A stretch of DNA of 64,000 nucleotides, from the NCBI GenBank assembly GCA_022841625.1, contig JALHRD010000015.1:62001-126000 (forward strand), written 5' to 3'. The stretch's first letter is position 1, and every line of letters starts with the position of its first letter. A model generated the notes under the pieces. It had not been told where the DNA came from. It saw only the letters and a list, made by a program, of their open reading frames with translations, and searched no databases. A program made the translations under genes and the position numbers. Source of the DNA: Xanthobacteraceae bacterium. Its GTDB lineage: Bacteria; Pseudomonadota; Alphaproteobacteria; Rhizobiales; Xanthobacteraceae. Below are positions 8,441 to 17,551 of the stretch, in pieces.

Positions 8441-8516
8441 CTAGTGCCCCGTTTCCGAAGTTCGTGATACGCTGCGGCACGTTCTGACACGAACTTCGGA
8501 AACCAAGGGGCACTAG
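8441..8516. repeat. CTAG-ended palindrome, element 4
   Basis: The left arm is CTAGTGCCCC plus GTTTCCGAAGTTCGTG. The right arm is its reverse complement carrying three extra bases (TTG) after the tenth position. Arms of about 26-29 bases flank a short centre. The stem sequence differs from elements 1-3, but the CTAGTG ends, the position of the unpaired bases and a TTC in the inner stem are shared. Confidence 0.85.
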
Positions 8517-8530
8517 CAAATCTATTGATT

Positions 8531-8608
8531 CTAGTGCCGCTTTTCGATTTGAAGTTCCTAGCTGAGTTTGCTGCAACTGCTGTAGGAACTTCAAATCGGC
8601 GGCACTAG
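8531..8608. repeat. CTAG-ended palindrome, element 5
   Basis: The left arm is CTAGTGCCGC, TTTT, CGATTTGAAGTTCCTA. The right arm is the reverse complement of CTAGTGCCGC and CGATTTGAAGTTCCTA without the four Ts. Both ends are CTAG. It follows element 4 by 14 bases and ends 24 bases before the transketolase start, so it may affect that gene's leader RNA. Confidence 0.85.
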
Positions 8609-8631
8609 CGCCCCGCAACCGGCAGGTTTCT

Positions 8632-10683
8632 ATGACGCCGCCGAATTCCTCCCTTGCCGCGGTTGAACCGGCGGCCGCTGCAAGCCAAGGCACGATGACA
8701 CAAGTTCCACGCACTCAACACGACCGCATGGCGAACGCGATTCGCGTGCTCGCGATGGACGCTGTCGAACAGGCAAAGTCCGGCCATCCCGGACTGCCGA
8801 TGGGCGCGGCCGATATCGCCACCGTGCTGTTCACCCGCTTTTTGAAGTTCGATCCGGCCGATCCGGCGTGGCCCGATCGCGACCGGTTCGTGCTGTCCGC
8901 CGGCCACGGCTCGATGCTGATCTATGCGCTGCTGTATCTGCTCGGCTATGAGGCGATGACCATCGACCAGATCAAGCGCTTCCGGCAGCTTGGATCGCTC
9001 ACCCCGGGTCATCCGGAATACGGCCACACACCCGGCGTCGAGACCACCACCGGCCCGCTCGGTCAGGGACTTGCGAATGCCGTCGGCATGGCGATGGCCG
9101 AAGCGCATCTTGCGGCGACTTTCGGCGCCGAAGTGGTCGACCACCGCACCTATGTGCTCGCCTCCGATGGCGATCTGATGGAAGGCATCAGCCAGGAAGC
9201 AATTGCGCTGGCCGGCCATCTCAAACTGAGCAAGCTGATCGTGCTGTTCGATGACAACGGAATTTCCATCGACGGGGCGCTGTCGCTCGCCGATTCGGTC
9301 GACCAGGTGAAGCGCTTTGAAGCCGCCGGCTGGAATGCGAGCCGCGTTGACGGACATGATCCGGAAGCGATCGCCGCTGCCATTGCGATGGCGCAGAAAT
9401 CCGATCGGCCGGTCATGATTGCCTGCCGCACCACCATCGGCTTTGGCGCGCCGACCAAGGCCGGCAAGGCGTCCTCGCACGGTTCACCGCTCGGCGCCGA
9501 CGAGATTGCCGGCGCCCGCAAGGCGCTGGGATGGTCGGAAGCGCCGTTCGAAGTGCCCGCCGATATTCGCGAACTTTGGCGTACCGCCGGCCGCCGCGGA
9601 CAGCCGGCGCACGCAGCCTGGTCGCAGCGCATGCAGGCGCTTGCCGCCGACCGGCGCGCCGAGTTCGAGCGCCGGATCGCTGGCAAGCTGCCGCCGGCTT
9701 TCGCTGCCGCCATTGCGGCGCTGAAGCAGCAACTGGCCGCAGCGCCGAAGGAAATCGCAACGCGGATTGCGTCAGAAGCGACGCTCGAAGCCATCACTGC
9801 TGTCGTTCCCGAAATGATTGGCGGCTCAGCCGATCTCACCGGCTCCAACAACACCCGCACCAAGGCCATGAAGGCGATGTCGGCGTCCGACTATTCCGGC
9901 CGTTTCATCCATTACGGCGTGCGCGAGCACGGCATGGCCGCCGCGATGAACGGCATGGCGCTGCATGGCGGCCTCATCCCCTATTCCGGAACGTTTCTGG
10001 TTTTCTCCGACTATTGCCGTCCGTCGATCCGACTGGCTGCGCTGATGGAACAGCGCGTCATTCATGTCATGACGCACGATTCGATCGGGCTCGGCGAAGA
10101 TGGGCCGACGCATCAGCCGGTCGAGCACGTCGCGGCGTTGCGCGCGATACCAAATCTCCTGGTGTTCCGCCCGTGCGATACGGTCGAGACTGCGGAATGC
10201 TGGCAGCTTGCGCTCGAAGCGCATAACCGTCCGAGCGTCATGGCGCTGACACGGCAGAACCTGCCGCAACTGCGCCGCGCATTGGACGAAGCCAACCGCT
10301 GTGCGGCCGGCGCCTATGAAATCGTGCCGGCCGAGGGTCGCGCCCAAGTGTCGCTATTTGCCTCCGGCTCGGAAGTGGCGATTGCGGTCGAGGCTCGAAA
10401 ACTCCTGGCGGAGCGCGGTGTGTCGGCGCGGGTTGTTTCGGTGCCGTGCCTTGAGTTGCTCTTGGAAGCGCCGCAAGCCGCGCGCCGCGCGGCGATCGGT
10501 AGCGCGGCGGTGAATGTCGCGGTCGAAGCGGGCATCCGCCAGGGTTGGGACGCCGTCATTGGATCGGAAGGCCTCTTTGTCGGCATGTCCGGCTTCGGAG
10601 CAAGCGCCCCCTACAAAGAGCTCTATAACCATTTCGGAATAACCCCGCGGGCGATCGCGGATGCGGCATTGAGCAAGCTCTGA
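8632..10683 (+). CDS. tkt: transketolase
   Basis: 683 residues, slightly longer than usual. Transketolase moves two-carbon units between sugar phosphates with thiamine diphosphate, in the pentose phosphate or Calvin pathways. Visible are [16 protein letters not shown] and SGHPGLPMG near the N-terminus, the TPP motif [14 protein letters not shown] with its paired asparagine in FDDNGISI, and the pyrimidine-domain segment [14 protein letters not shown]. The ATG at 8695 ([14 protein letters not shown]) fits the family start better; the first 21 residues may be untranslated. It heads a same-strand group with gap, pgk and aldolase. Confidence 0.95.
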   Translation: MTPPNSSLAAVEPAAAASQGTMTQVPRTQHDRMANAIRVLAMDAVEQAKSGHPGLPMGAADIATVLFTRFLKFDPADPAWPDRDRFVLSAGHGSMLIYALLYLLGYEAMTIDQIKRFRQLGSLTPGHPEYGHTPGVETTTGPLGQGLANAVGMAMAEAHLAATFGAEVVDHRTYVLASDGDLMEGISQEAIALAGHLKLSKLIVLFDDNGISIDGALSLADSVDQVKRFEAAGWNASRVDGHDPEAIAAAIAMAQKSDRPVMIACRTTIGFGAPTKAGKASSHGSPLGADEIAGARKALGWSEAPFEVPADIRELWRTAGRRGQPAHAAWSQRMQALAADRRAEFERRIAGKLPPAFAAAIAALKQQLAAAPKEIATRIASEATLEAITAVVPEMIGGSADLTGSNNTRTKAMKAMSASDYSGRFIHYGVREHGMAAAMNGMALHGGLIPYSGTFLVFSDYCRPSIRLAALMEQRVIHVMTHDSIGLGEDGPTHQPVEHVAALRAIPNLLVFRPCDTVETAECWQLALEAHNRPSVMALTRQNLPQLRRALDEANRCAAGAYEIVPAEGRAQVSLFASGSEVAIAVEARKLLAERGVSARVVSVPCLELLLEAPQAARRAAIGSAAVNVAVEAGIRQGWDAVIGSEGLFVGMSGFGASAPYKELYNHFGITPRAIADAALSKL

Positions 10684-10869
10684 AAACCGTTATAACCACC
10701 GTCAGCGCTGGTCATTTTCCTCCATCTTGCCCGGCACCCGGTCCTCTCCTCTGGAGGGCTCCGCGTGCAGACATCGTTCGGGCAATCACGCCCTCGGAAC
10801 TTCCGTAATCAGGCGTGGATGGTTGGAACGCGTCCAGCGGGGGCAATTAAACGCTGGGAGAACGCACGT

Positions 10870-11877
10870 ATGTCCGTCCGAGTCGCCATCAATGGTTTCG
10901 GCCGCATCGGCCGCAATGTCCTGCGCGCCATTGTCGAAGCCAAGCGCAAAGACATCACCGTTGTCGCCATCAACGATCTTGGCCCGGTCGAGACCAATGC
11001 GCATCTCCTGCGCTACGACTCGGTTCACGGTCGCTTTCCCGGCGAAGTCACGGTCAAGGGCGACAGCTTCGACTGCGGCCTCGGCCCGATCAAAGCGCTG
11101 GCGGTGCGCGATCCCGCCCAATTGCCCTGGAAGGAATTGGACATCGATATCGCGCTCGAATGTACCGGCATCTTCACATCCAAGGATAAAGCGTCCGCGC
11201 ATCTGAAGGCCGGCGCCAAACGCGTCCTGGTTTCGGCGCCCGCCGACGATGTCGATCTCACCGTGGTCTATGGCGTCAATCACGACCAGCTGACCAAAAG
11301 CCATTTGGTGGTGTCGAACGCGTCCTGCACCACCAATTGCCTGGCGCCGGTGGCCAAGGTGCTCAACGACTCCGTCGGCATCGACAAAGGCTTCATGACC
11401 ACGATCCACTCCTACACCGGCGATCAGCCGACGCTCGACACCATGCACAAGGATCTTTACCGCGCGCGCGCTGCGGCCTTGAACATGATCCCGACCTCAA
11501 CCGGCGCGGCGAAGGCTGTCGGGCTGGTGCTGCCGGAACTCAACGGCAAGCTCGATGGCGTCGCGATCCGGGTTCCGACACCTAACGTCTCGGTGGTCGA
11601 TTTCAAATTCGTCGCCAAACGCGCCACCACTAAGGATGAGATCAACGGCGCCATCCGGCGCGCCGCCGAGCAGCAGCTCAAGGGCATCCTCGGCTTTACC
11701 GACGAGCCCAATGTCTCCGGCGACTTCAATCACGATCCGCGCTCGTCAGTCTTCCACATGGACCAGACCAAAGTCATGGACGGCACGCTGGTGCGGGTCA
11801 TGTCCTGGTACGACAACGAATGGGGCTTCTCCAACCGCATGGTCGATACCGCCGTGGCGATGGGGAAGCTGATCTAG
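10870..11877 (+). CDS. gap: glyceraldehyde-3-phosphate dehydrogenase, type I
   Basis: 335 residues from the ATG at 10870, preceded by GGGAG; the frame stays open upstream without family sequence. The enzyme oxidises glyceraldehyde-3-phosphate to 1,3-bisphosphoglycerate. [10 protein letters not shown] (residues 7-16) is the dinucleotide fold, and ND at 35-36 favours NAD. The active-site [12 protein letters not shown] has the catalytic cysteine at 153. The histidine partner is in [10 protein letters not shown] and the C-terminus [14 protein letters not shown] is canonical. It sits 186 bases after tkt and 9 bases before pgk. Confidence 0.97.
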   Translation: MSVRVAINGFGRIGRNVLRAIVEAKRKDITVVAINDLGPVETNAHLLRYDSVHGRFPGEVTVKGDSFDCGLGPIKALAVRDPAQLPWKELDIDIALECTGIFTSKDKASAHLKAGAKRVLVSAPADDVDLTVVYGVNHDQLTKSHLVVSNASCTTNCLAPVAKVLNDSVGIDKGFMTTIHSYTGDQPTLDTMHKDLYRARAAALNMIPTSTGAAKAVGLVLPELNGKLDGVAIRVPTPNVSVVDFKFVAKRATTKDEINGAIRRAAEQQLKGILGFTDEPNVSGDFNHDPRSSVFHMDQTKVMDGTLVRVMSWYDNEWGFSNRMVDTAVAMGKLI

Positions 11878-11886
11878 TCGCCTCCA

Positions 11887-13080
11887 ATGCCGAACTTCCG
11901 CACCCTCGACGACGTTGACGTGAAGGGCAAACGCGTCTTGTTGCGTGTCGACCTCAACGTGCCCACCGAGAACGGCAAGGTTACCGACGCCACACGCATT
12001 GAACGACAGGCGCCGACCATCACCGAAATCGCCGACAAGGGCGGCAAGGTAATCCTACTGTCGCATTTCGGACGGCCGAAGGGCCCCGACCCCACACAGT
12101 CGCTCCGTCCGGTTGCGGATGCGGTTTCGCGCGCTCTCAGACGCCAGGTTGCGTTTGCCGAGGATTGCATCGGCGACAAGGCCGCCTCCGCTGTCGCGGC
12201 GATGAAGCCTGGCGATATTCTTTGCCTGGAGAATACGCGCTTCCACAGGGGCGAGGAAAGCAACGACGCTGCGTTCGTGGCCGAACTCGCAAAGCGCGGC
12301 GACCTCTGGGTCAACGATGCGTTCTCCGCCGCGCACCGCGCTCATGCCTCGACCGAAGGACTCGGCCGCGTGCTGCCGGCCTATGCCGGGCGCAGCATGC
12401 AGGCCGAGCTTGACGCGCTGGGCAAGGCGCTCGATGCACCGCAACGGCCGGTGGCGGCCATTGTCGGCGGCGCCAAGGTCTCCACCAAGCTTGATCTCCT
12501 GGGCAACCTGATCGCCAAGGTGAACGTGTTGATCATCGGCGGCGGCATGGCCAACACGTTCCTGGTGGCGTTCGGCAAGAATGTCGGAAAATCGCTGGCC
12601 GAGCGCGACCTCGCCGATACCGCCCGCGATGTCATGGCCAAGGCAAAGGCGCGGGGCTGTGAGATCGTCCTGCCGGTCGACGCGGTGGTCGCCAAGGAAT
12701 TAAAGGCGAACGCGCCATCGCACGTCGTGTCGGTCGATGCTGTGGGCAACGACGAGATGATCCTCGACATCGGCCCCCTGAGCATCGAGCATGTGGTGTC
12801 AGTCCTGGCGCGGGTTAAGACGCTGGTATGGAACGGGCCGTTCGGCGCCTTTGAAATGGAGCCGTTCGACAATGGAACCGTCGAAGTCGCCGAGGCGGCG
12901 GCGGAACTGACCGCCGCCGGCAAACTCGTATCAGTCGCGGGCGGCGGTGATACCGTCGCTGCACTGAACGCCGCCGGCGCCACCGAGCGGTTCAGCTATG
13001 TCTCGACCGCGGGCGGCGCATTTCTAGAATGGATGGAAGGCAAGCCACTTCCCGGTGTCGATATCTTAAGGGTGAAGTAA
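11887..13080 (+). CDS. pgk: phosphoglycerate kinase
   Basis: 397 residues, full length. PGK transfers phosphate between 1,3-bisphosphoglycerate and ADP. The N-terminal substrate half shows RVDLNVP near residue 22 and [10 protein letters not shown] near 58. The hinge and C-terminal nucleotide half show [12 protein letters not shown] near 197, WNGPFGAFE near 316 and GGGDTVAAL near 352. It follows gap by only 9 bases and is almost certainly in the same transcript. Confidence 0.97.
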   Translation: MPNFRTLDDVDVKGKRVLLRVDLNVPTENGKVTDATRIERQAPTITEIADKGGKVILLSHFGRPKGPDPTQSLRPVADAVSRALRRQVAFAEDCIGDKAASAVAAMKPGDILCLENTRFHRGEESNDAAFVAELAKRGDLWVNDAFSAAHRAHASTEGLGRVLPAYAGRSMQAELDALGKALDAPQRPVAAIVGGAKVSTKLDLLGNLIAKVNVLIIGGGMANTFLVAFGKNVGKSLAERDLADTARDVMAKAKARGCEIVLPVDAVVAKELKANAPSHVVSVDAVGNDEMILDIGPLSIEHVVSVLARVKTLVWNGPFGAFEMEPFDNGTVEVAEAAAELTAAGKLVSVAGGGDTVAALNAAGATERFSYVSTAGGAFLEWMEGKPLPGVDILRVK

Positions 13081-13176
13081 TCCGGCGACTCGCGCTTTGC
13101 GGCGCGGCGCGCTAAAATTTTCCAAATAGACATTCCAGGCAGGCACGGCCTGGACCCGTACAGCAGGAGGCAAGTG

Positions 13177-14202
13177 ATGAACCTCGCAGACCTCAACAAA
13201 GTCGCGCAAGCCATGGTTGCTCCGGGACGCGGCATCCTCGCCGCCGATGAATCGTCCGGCACCATCAAGAAGCGTTTCGACGCAATCGGAGCAGAATGCA
13301 CGGAAGACAGCCGGCGCGATTATCGCGAGATGCTGTTCCGCAGCAGCGACGCAATGGCGAAATGCATTTCCGGCGTCATTCTGTTTGACGAGACCATCCG
13401 TCAAAAGGCGAAGGACGGCACGCCGCTCGTCAAGCTGATTGAGAAGGCGGGTTCAATCCCGGGCATCAAGGTCGACAAGGGCATCCAGCCGCTGACGAAT
13501 TGCCCCGGCGAAGTCATCACCGAGGGGCTCGACGGCCTTGGCAAACGCCTGGATGAATACCGCGAGCTCGGCGCAAGATTTGCGAAATGGCGCGCGGTGA
13601 TCGATATCGGCACCGGCATCCCGACTTATACCTGCATTCACACCAATACCCACGCGCTGGCGCGCTACGCCGCGCTGTGCCAGCAACACGGCATCGTTCC
13701 AATTGTCGAGCCGGAAGTATTGATGGACGGCGATCATGACATCGGCCGCTGCTACGAGGTCACCGAATTCGTGCTCAAGGAGCAGTTCCAACAACTCTAT
13801 TATCAACGGGTCGCGCTCGAAGGCATGGTGCTCAAACCCAACATGGCCATCTCCGGCAAGAAGGCCGCCAAGCGCGCCGGTGTCGAGGAAGTCGCCGAGA
13901 AAACCGTGCGGTTGCTCAAGGCCTGCGTACCGGGTGCGGTGCCCGGCATCGCGTTCCTGTCCGGCGGCCAGTCCGACGAAGAAGCGACCGCGCATCTCGA
14001 CGCCATGAACCGGATCGGCAACCTGCCGTGGGCGCTCACCTTCTCCTATGGCCGCGCGCTACAGGCCTCGCCGCAGAAGGCCTGGAGCGGCAAGGCCGAG
14101 AATGTGCCGGCCGCGCAACGCGCCTTCGCCCATCGCGCGGCAATGAACTCGCTCGCCGCTCGCGGGCAGTGGCAGCGGGACCTCGAAAAGAAGGCGGCGT
14201 AG
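13177..14202 (+). CDS. class I fructose-bisphosphate aldolase
   Basis: 341 residues. An AGGAGG site at 13165-13170 is spaced for the ATG at 13177; a GTG one codon earlier is less well placed. GRGILAADESSGTIKKRF is the class I N-terminal signature, and the Schiff-base lysine is expected in MVLKPNMAI, with GKKAAKRA following. Class I (metal-independent) aldolases are the animal/plant type and occur in some alphaproteobacteria. A short dyad, CCAGGC/GCCTGG (13135-13153), lies between pgk and this gene. It completes a tkt-gap-pgk-fba group for triose and pentose phosphate metabolism. Confidence 0.95.
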   Translation: MNLADLNKVAQAMVAPGRGILAADESSGTIKKRFDAIGAECTEDSRRDYREMLFRSSDAMAKCISGVILFDETIRQKAKDGTPLVKLIEKAGSIPGIKVDKGIQPLTNCPGEVITEGLDGLGKRLDEYRELGARFAKWRAVIDIGTGIPTYTCIHTNTHALARYAALCQQHGIVPIVEPEVLMDGDHDIGRCYEVTEFVLKEQFQQLYYQRVALEGMVLKPNMAISGKKAAKRAGVEEVAEKTVRLLKACVPGAVPGIAFLSGGQSDEEATAHLDAMNRIGNLPWALTFSYGRALQASPQKAWSGKAENVPAAQRAFAHRAAMNSLAARGQWQRDLEKKAA

Positions 14203-14203
14203 G

Positions 14204-14809
14204 TCAGCGCAACATTTGTGCGCGCGCTTGATGCAGGTCGCGCGCCATTCGCGTTGAGTCGCCCCAGGTCGAAAGCCAGATCACTACGTCGGTGATATCC
14301 GAGATGATCCGGCGCAGCAATCGCTGCGCCGCGCTCGGATTGCTGATCCGCGCCTCGGCGTGGCTGAGGTGGGACAGTTCCTCTTGTTGTATCTCGCGGA
14401 TCATTGCGTAGAGCTCGGCATCCCGGCCCTCAAGGAAGTGAAGTTGGTCGTCAAGGTGGCGGTGCACAGCCGATTCGACGGCGGCGGTGCATATCCAGAT
14501 GCCTTGCCGACCAGTCAGCGCAGCGAGTATCCCCAGCAACCAGCCACCCAAACTCCAAAGCTGCATGATGCGGCACGGCCGTGAGTTACGATCGGGCATA
14601 GCGCTCCGGAAAGCTGCGCAATGTCGCTTCTCATGTTCCAGCATGTCGGCCAATGCCGGGGCAACGTCTGGAAACAGTTTTCGAGCAACCGCGATTTGTG
14701 CGGAATAAATACGAATGGCGCCATACTCACCTGCGTGATTGACTTTGACGATACGTGCAACGGTCAGCGCCTCGCGCTCTGGCAACGTATTCTCCGGATA
14801 GTCCGACAT
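14204..14809 (-). CDS. coq7: COQ7/Clk-1 family demethoxyubiquinone hydroxylase
   Basis: 201 residues from the ATG at 14809 (GGCGGA site just upstream). This di-iron monooxygenase performs the last hydroxylation in aerobic ubiquinone synthesis at the inner membrane. All expected ligands are visible: E in NHAGEYGAIR, E and H in LEHEKRH, E in AAVESAVHRH, and E and H in IQQEELSH. The internal repeat of the ferritin-like four-helix bundle is recognisable. It is convergent with the aldolase gene, the stops lying a base apart. Confidence 0.9.
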   Translation of the reverse strand: MSDYPENTLPEREALTVARIVKVNHAGEYGAIRIYSAQIAVARKLFPDVAPALADMLEHEKRHCAAFRSAMPDRNSRPCRIMQLWSLGGWLLGILAALTGRQGIWICTAAVESAVHRHLDDQLHFLEGRDAELYAMIREIQQEELSHLSHAEARISNPSAAQRLLRRIISDITDVVIWLSTWGDSTRMARDLHQARAQMLR

Positions 14810-14893
14810 TTTTCCGCCCAATGTCGCGCCCAGGTCCGATACGCGACAACCTTACCACGGACGATAGGAGACAGAAGCGCATGAAATCGCCGG

Positions 14894-16141
14894 TTACGTT
14901 GCGTTCGCCGGTATCGACACGCGAAAACAGTTGCCCTGTGAAGAATGTGCCGCGACGGTGGCGTCGCCGCCATGCAGGCGCGCGATCTGACGCACCAATG
15001 ACAGCCCCAGCCCGGCGCCCGTTTGTTCCTCGCTCAGTCGATGGAACGGTGCGAATACGCGCTCACGTTCGGCTGCGGGAATTCCCGGTCCGGAATCAAT
15101 GACATCGAGCACGAAATGGTCTCGCTCACGCCGCAGCGCGACCTGCACCGGCGGCGCACCGTGCCGGAGTGCATTATCGAGCAAATTGCGGATGAGACGC
15201 CGCAGCAGGCGCGGATCGCCCCGCGCCAGGGCCGGCTGACCGTCGAGACTGCACCCCTCCGTGCGCGCGCATTCCTCGGCGGCCAGCGCCAAGAGATCGA
15301 CCTCCTCTGCCACCGGCAAGCCGGGGTGGGCGTCGAGCCGGCTCGACAACAGGATTTCATCGACCAGCGCATCGAGCTCGACAATGTCGCGTTCAATCTG
15401 ATCCTTGAATTTCAAATCGCGCGTCTGCGCAAAAAGCTCGACCCCCAGCCGCAGGCGTGACAATGGCGTGCGCAGTTCGTGGGAGGCGTTCGCCAGCAGC
15501 AGACGGTGAGCATTCACGAGTTCCTGGATACGCGCAGCGGACCGATTGAAGGCGTCCGCCACCCGCGCAACTTCGTCGCGGCCCTCCACTTTGACGCGGG
15601 TGGCAAGATTGCCAGCACCAAGCGTTTCGACGCCGGTCTGCAAACGCTCGAGCCGGCGCGTCAGCCCACGCACCACCGGATAGGCTGCGAGCCCGACCGC
15701 GAGCGCGATGCCGCCAAGCAGCAACAACAGCCCGATGAGCGGTGCCCGGTGGCGCGGTGGCGCGCGCACGACAAACCAGCGACCGTCCGGGAGCTGCAAG
15801 CTCCAGGCCGGTCCGAGACTTCCATGAAGCCACCCTGCCCGCGCGCGGTTCGGCGGCGCCGGCAGCGGCCGGCCGGACGCAGCGATAAGTTCGCGGCCTT
15901 GGTCGAACAGCGCCACATCGGTGCCAAGCCTCCTTGCCAGCCGTTCGACCGCCGCCCGCTGTGCGTCATGCGCTTCGGTGGCGGCCGGCAAGGCAAGGGC
16001 GACAAGCTCACCCGCGATCTCGAGGCCCTGCGCGGCAAGCGAATTCTCCGCGCCCAAGCGCCATAGCGTCCCCGCGATCAGCACCACCAGCACCAGGCTG
16101 GCGACGATCGTGAGATAAATCTTCTGGTAAAGCTTGCGCAT
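14894..16141 (-). CDS. sensor histidine kinase, Cpx/Omp type
   Basis: 415 residues. Membrane segments at about 8-28 and 135-157 enclose a periplasmic sensor of about 105 residues. A HAMP linker (about 158-212) follows. The phospho-acceptor box LANASHELRTPLSRL places the histidine at 221. ATP-binding boxes are RNLLDNALRHG (N323), DSGPGIP (349-355) and TGAGLGLSLV (375-384). It is the last gene of a three-gene operon starting 11 bases after the response regulator stop. With the CpxP-like protein upstream, a role in envelope stress sensing is likely. Confidence 0.92.
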   Translation of the reverse strand: MRKLYQKIYLTIVASLVLVVLIAGTLWRLGAENSLAAQGLEIAGELVALALPAATEAHDAQRAAVERLARRLGTDVALFDQGRELIAASGRPLPAPPNRARAGWLHGSLGPAWSLQLPDGRWFVVRAPPRHRAPLIGLLLLLGGIALAVGLAAYPVVRGLTRRLERLQTGVETLGAGNLATRVKVEGRDEVARVADAFNRSAARIQELVNAHRLLLANASHELRTPLSRLRLGVELFAQTRDLKFKDQIERDIVELDALVDEILLSSRLDAHPGLPVAEEVDLLALAAEECARTEGCSLDGQPALARGDPRLLRRLIRNLLDNALRHGAPPVQVALRRERDHFVLDVIDSGPGIPAAERERVFAPFHRLSEEQTGAGLGLSLVRQIARLHGGDATVAAHSSQGNCFRVSIPANAT

Positions 16142-16152
16142 CGGTCGGCCCG

Positions 16153-16839
16153 TCAGTCCTGCACCCTGGCAAAAACATAGCCCGCGCCGCGCACCGTGAT
16201 GACGCGTCGCGGGTGCTTCGGATCGTCCTCGATCGTCGCACGGATGCGCGATATGTGAACGTCGATTGATCGGTCGAACGCTTCCAGCCGCTCGTTCTTG
16301 AGCAGATCCATGATCGTGTCGCGCGACAACACCCGTCCCGCATGCCGCGCCAGCACCAGCAGGAGAGAGAACTGATGCCCGGTCAACGGTCGCGGCTCGC
16401 CGTTGAGCGTCGCAACCCGCGCGCCGGCATCGATCTCGAGCCGGCCAAATTGTAGCTTATCCGAGCGTTCATCCGATTTCGTGCGCCGCAGGATGGCGCG
16501 CAACCGCGCCAGCAGCTCGCGCGGCTCAAACGGTTTCGGCAGGTAGTCGTCGGCGCCCAGCTCAAGACCCACCACGCGATCCATCGCGTCGCCGCGCGCC
16601 GTCAGCATCAGGATCGGTATCCGCGATTGCGCTCGGATGCGGCGGCAAACCTCAAGCCCATCAATGTCGGGCAGCATCAAGTCGAGAACCACCGTATCGA
16701 ACGGCTCGCGGGCAAGCATCGCGACACCCGCCTCACCGCGCGCGGCTATCGTCACCAAAAACCCGGCCTCGCCGAGATAGCTCTTCACCATCTCGGCAAG
16801 ACGCGGATCGTCCTCGATCAACAGGATGCGCTCGGCCAC
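16153..16839 (-). CDS. OmpR-family response regulator, Cpx-like
   Basis: 228 residues opening with GTG at 16839, 9 bases after the upstream stop; no ATG is available in frame. The receiver domain has D10/D11, phospho-acceptor D53 in VVLDLMLPD, T80 and K102 (YLPKPF). The winged-helix domain (about 135-226) ends with HISRIRATIEDDPKHPRRVITVRGAGYVF-type sequence. It should be phosphorylated by the downstream kinase. The GTAAA-N5-GTAAA box ahead of the operon is a candidate target of this regulator itself. Confidence 0.93.
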   Translation of the reverse strand: MAERILLIEDDPRLAEMVKSYLGEAGFLVTIAARGEAGVAMLAREPFDTVVLDLMLPDIDGLEVCRRIRAQSRIPILMLTARGDAMDRVVGLELGADDYLPKPFEPRELLARLRAILRRTKSDERSDKLQFGRLEIDAGARVATLNGEPRPLTGHQFSLLLVLARHAGRVLSRDTIMDLLKNERLEAFDRSIDVHISRIRATIEDDPKHPRRVITVRGAGYVFARVQD

Positions 16840-16848
16840 AGCGCCATT

Positions 16849-17406
16849 CTAACCGCGATGCCAGCCTCTCTTGTAGCCCCGCATCGCCTCAATCCGCTCG
16901 GCGAGCTTTCGGCGCTGCTCCGGGCTCAGGACACTTGCGGCGTCAGCGAGCGCCTGGGAGATGCGACGGCTCGCTTGGTCCGCCAAGCCCATCTGATCAC
17001 TGCGGAACGATTCGATCGCAGCGCGGTCGACCGCCGTCTGCGTCAATAGGTCTCGTCCGCGCTGGCGCGACTGCATCGCCTTCTCGCGCAGCGGAACCAG
17101 ATCGCGAACGGCCGACCGGACGATGGCGCGAAGCCGATCCTGCTGCTCGGTCGTCGCATCGATCTCGATCGACAGATGTCGCACCATACGGTCGGCGCGA
17201 TCTTCGATCGCCGCAGGATCGAACGTCTGGTTCCAGAACGGCCGTGCGTGCCAAGGCGCGCCGAACCCCTGGCTGAAGGCGCTGCTTGCGAAGGCGCCGG
17301 TCAGGCCGGCTGCGACGGCGACGGCTGTGACAAAGAATGCGCGACGCCAGCGGCGCGGTGTCTGCTGTTCGGCGGTTGATGGGAGATTGGGGTTGGGAGC
17401 GGTCAT
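16849..17406 (-). CDS. CpxP/Spy-like periplasmic protein with LTxxQ-type motifs
   Basis: 185 residues from the ATG at 17406, behind GGAGG; longer readings upstream lack a site. A cytoplasmic basic stretch (RRWRR, 19-22) precedes a hydrophobic anchor or signal (about 23-45). The rest is helical and charged. ATTEQQDRL (84-92) and LSPEQRRKL (160-168) are the paired LTxxQ-type motifs of CpxP, Spy and CnrR-type sensors. CpxP binds misfolded proteins and restrains the Cpx kinase; the same job is inferred here from the operon. It is the first gene, directly behind the Cpx-type box. Confidence 0.82.
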   Translation of the reverse strand: MTAPNPNLPSTAEQQTPRRWRRAFFVTAVAVAAGLTGAFASSAFSQGFGAPWHARPFWNQTFDPAAIEDRADRMVRHLSIEIDATTEQQDRLRAIVRSAVRDLVPLREKAMQSRQRGRDLLTQTAVDRAAIESFRSDQMGLADQASRRISQALADAASVLSPEQRRKLAERIEAMRGYKRGWHRG

Positions 17407-17491
17407 TATCTGTGCCTCCAAGAAGGAGCCAGGCGGGATTGCCCGATGGCGGCACCATGACGAGACGCTGTTTCCCAGGTATCTCCACAAT

Positions 17492-17506
17492 GTAAAGTTC
17501 TGTAAA
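17492..17506. promoter_or_regulatory. CpxR-type box GTAAA-N5-GTAAA
   Basis: GTAAA, GTTCT, GTAAA is an exact match to the enterobacterial CpxR consensus, a 10-base direct repeat bound by a response-regulator dimer. It lies 86 bases upstream of the CpxP-like start and 46 bases upstream of the divergent Bug gene. On the minus strand TTTACA-N17-GATACC overlaps it as a possible promoter. Autoregulation of the operon is the natural inference, and the box could also serve the Bug gene. Confidence 0.6.
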
Positions 17507-17551
17507 GCCATAGGTGGGCGAGGCCCGAATGGGTAGCACGGGAGCGAACGC

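Larger units (their letters stand above)
8302..8631. other. gene-free stretch holding three hairpins
   Basis: This 330-base gap separates the divergent antiporter and transketolase genes. It holds a small perfect hairpin, TGAGGGA-TTG-TCCCTCA (8413-8429), and two large CTAG-ended palindromes listed separately. Promoters for both flanking genes should lie here, but I see no clear -35/-10 pair. Confidence 0.7.
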
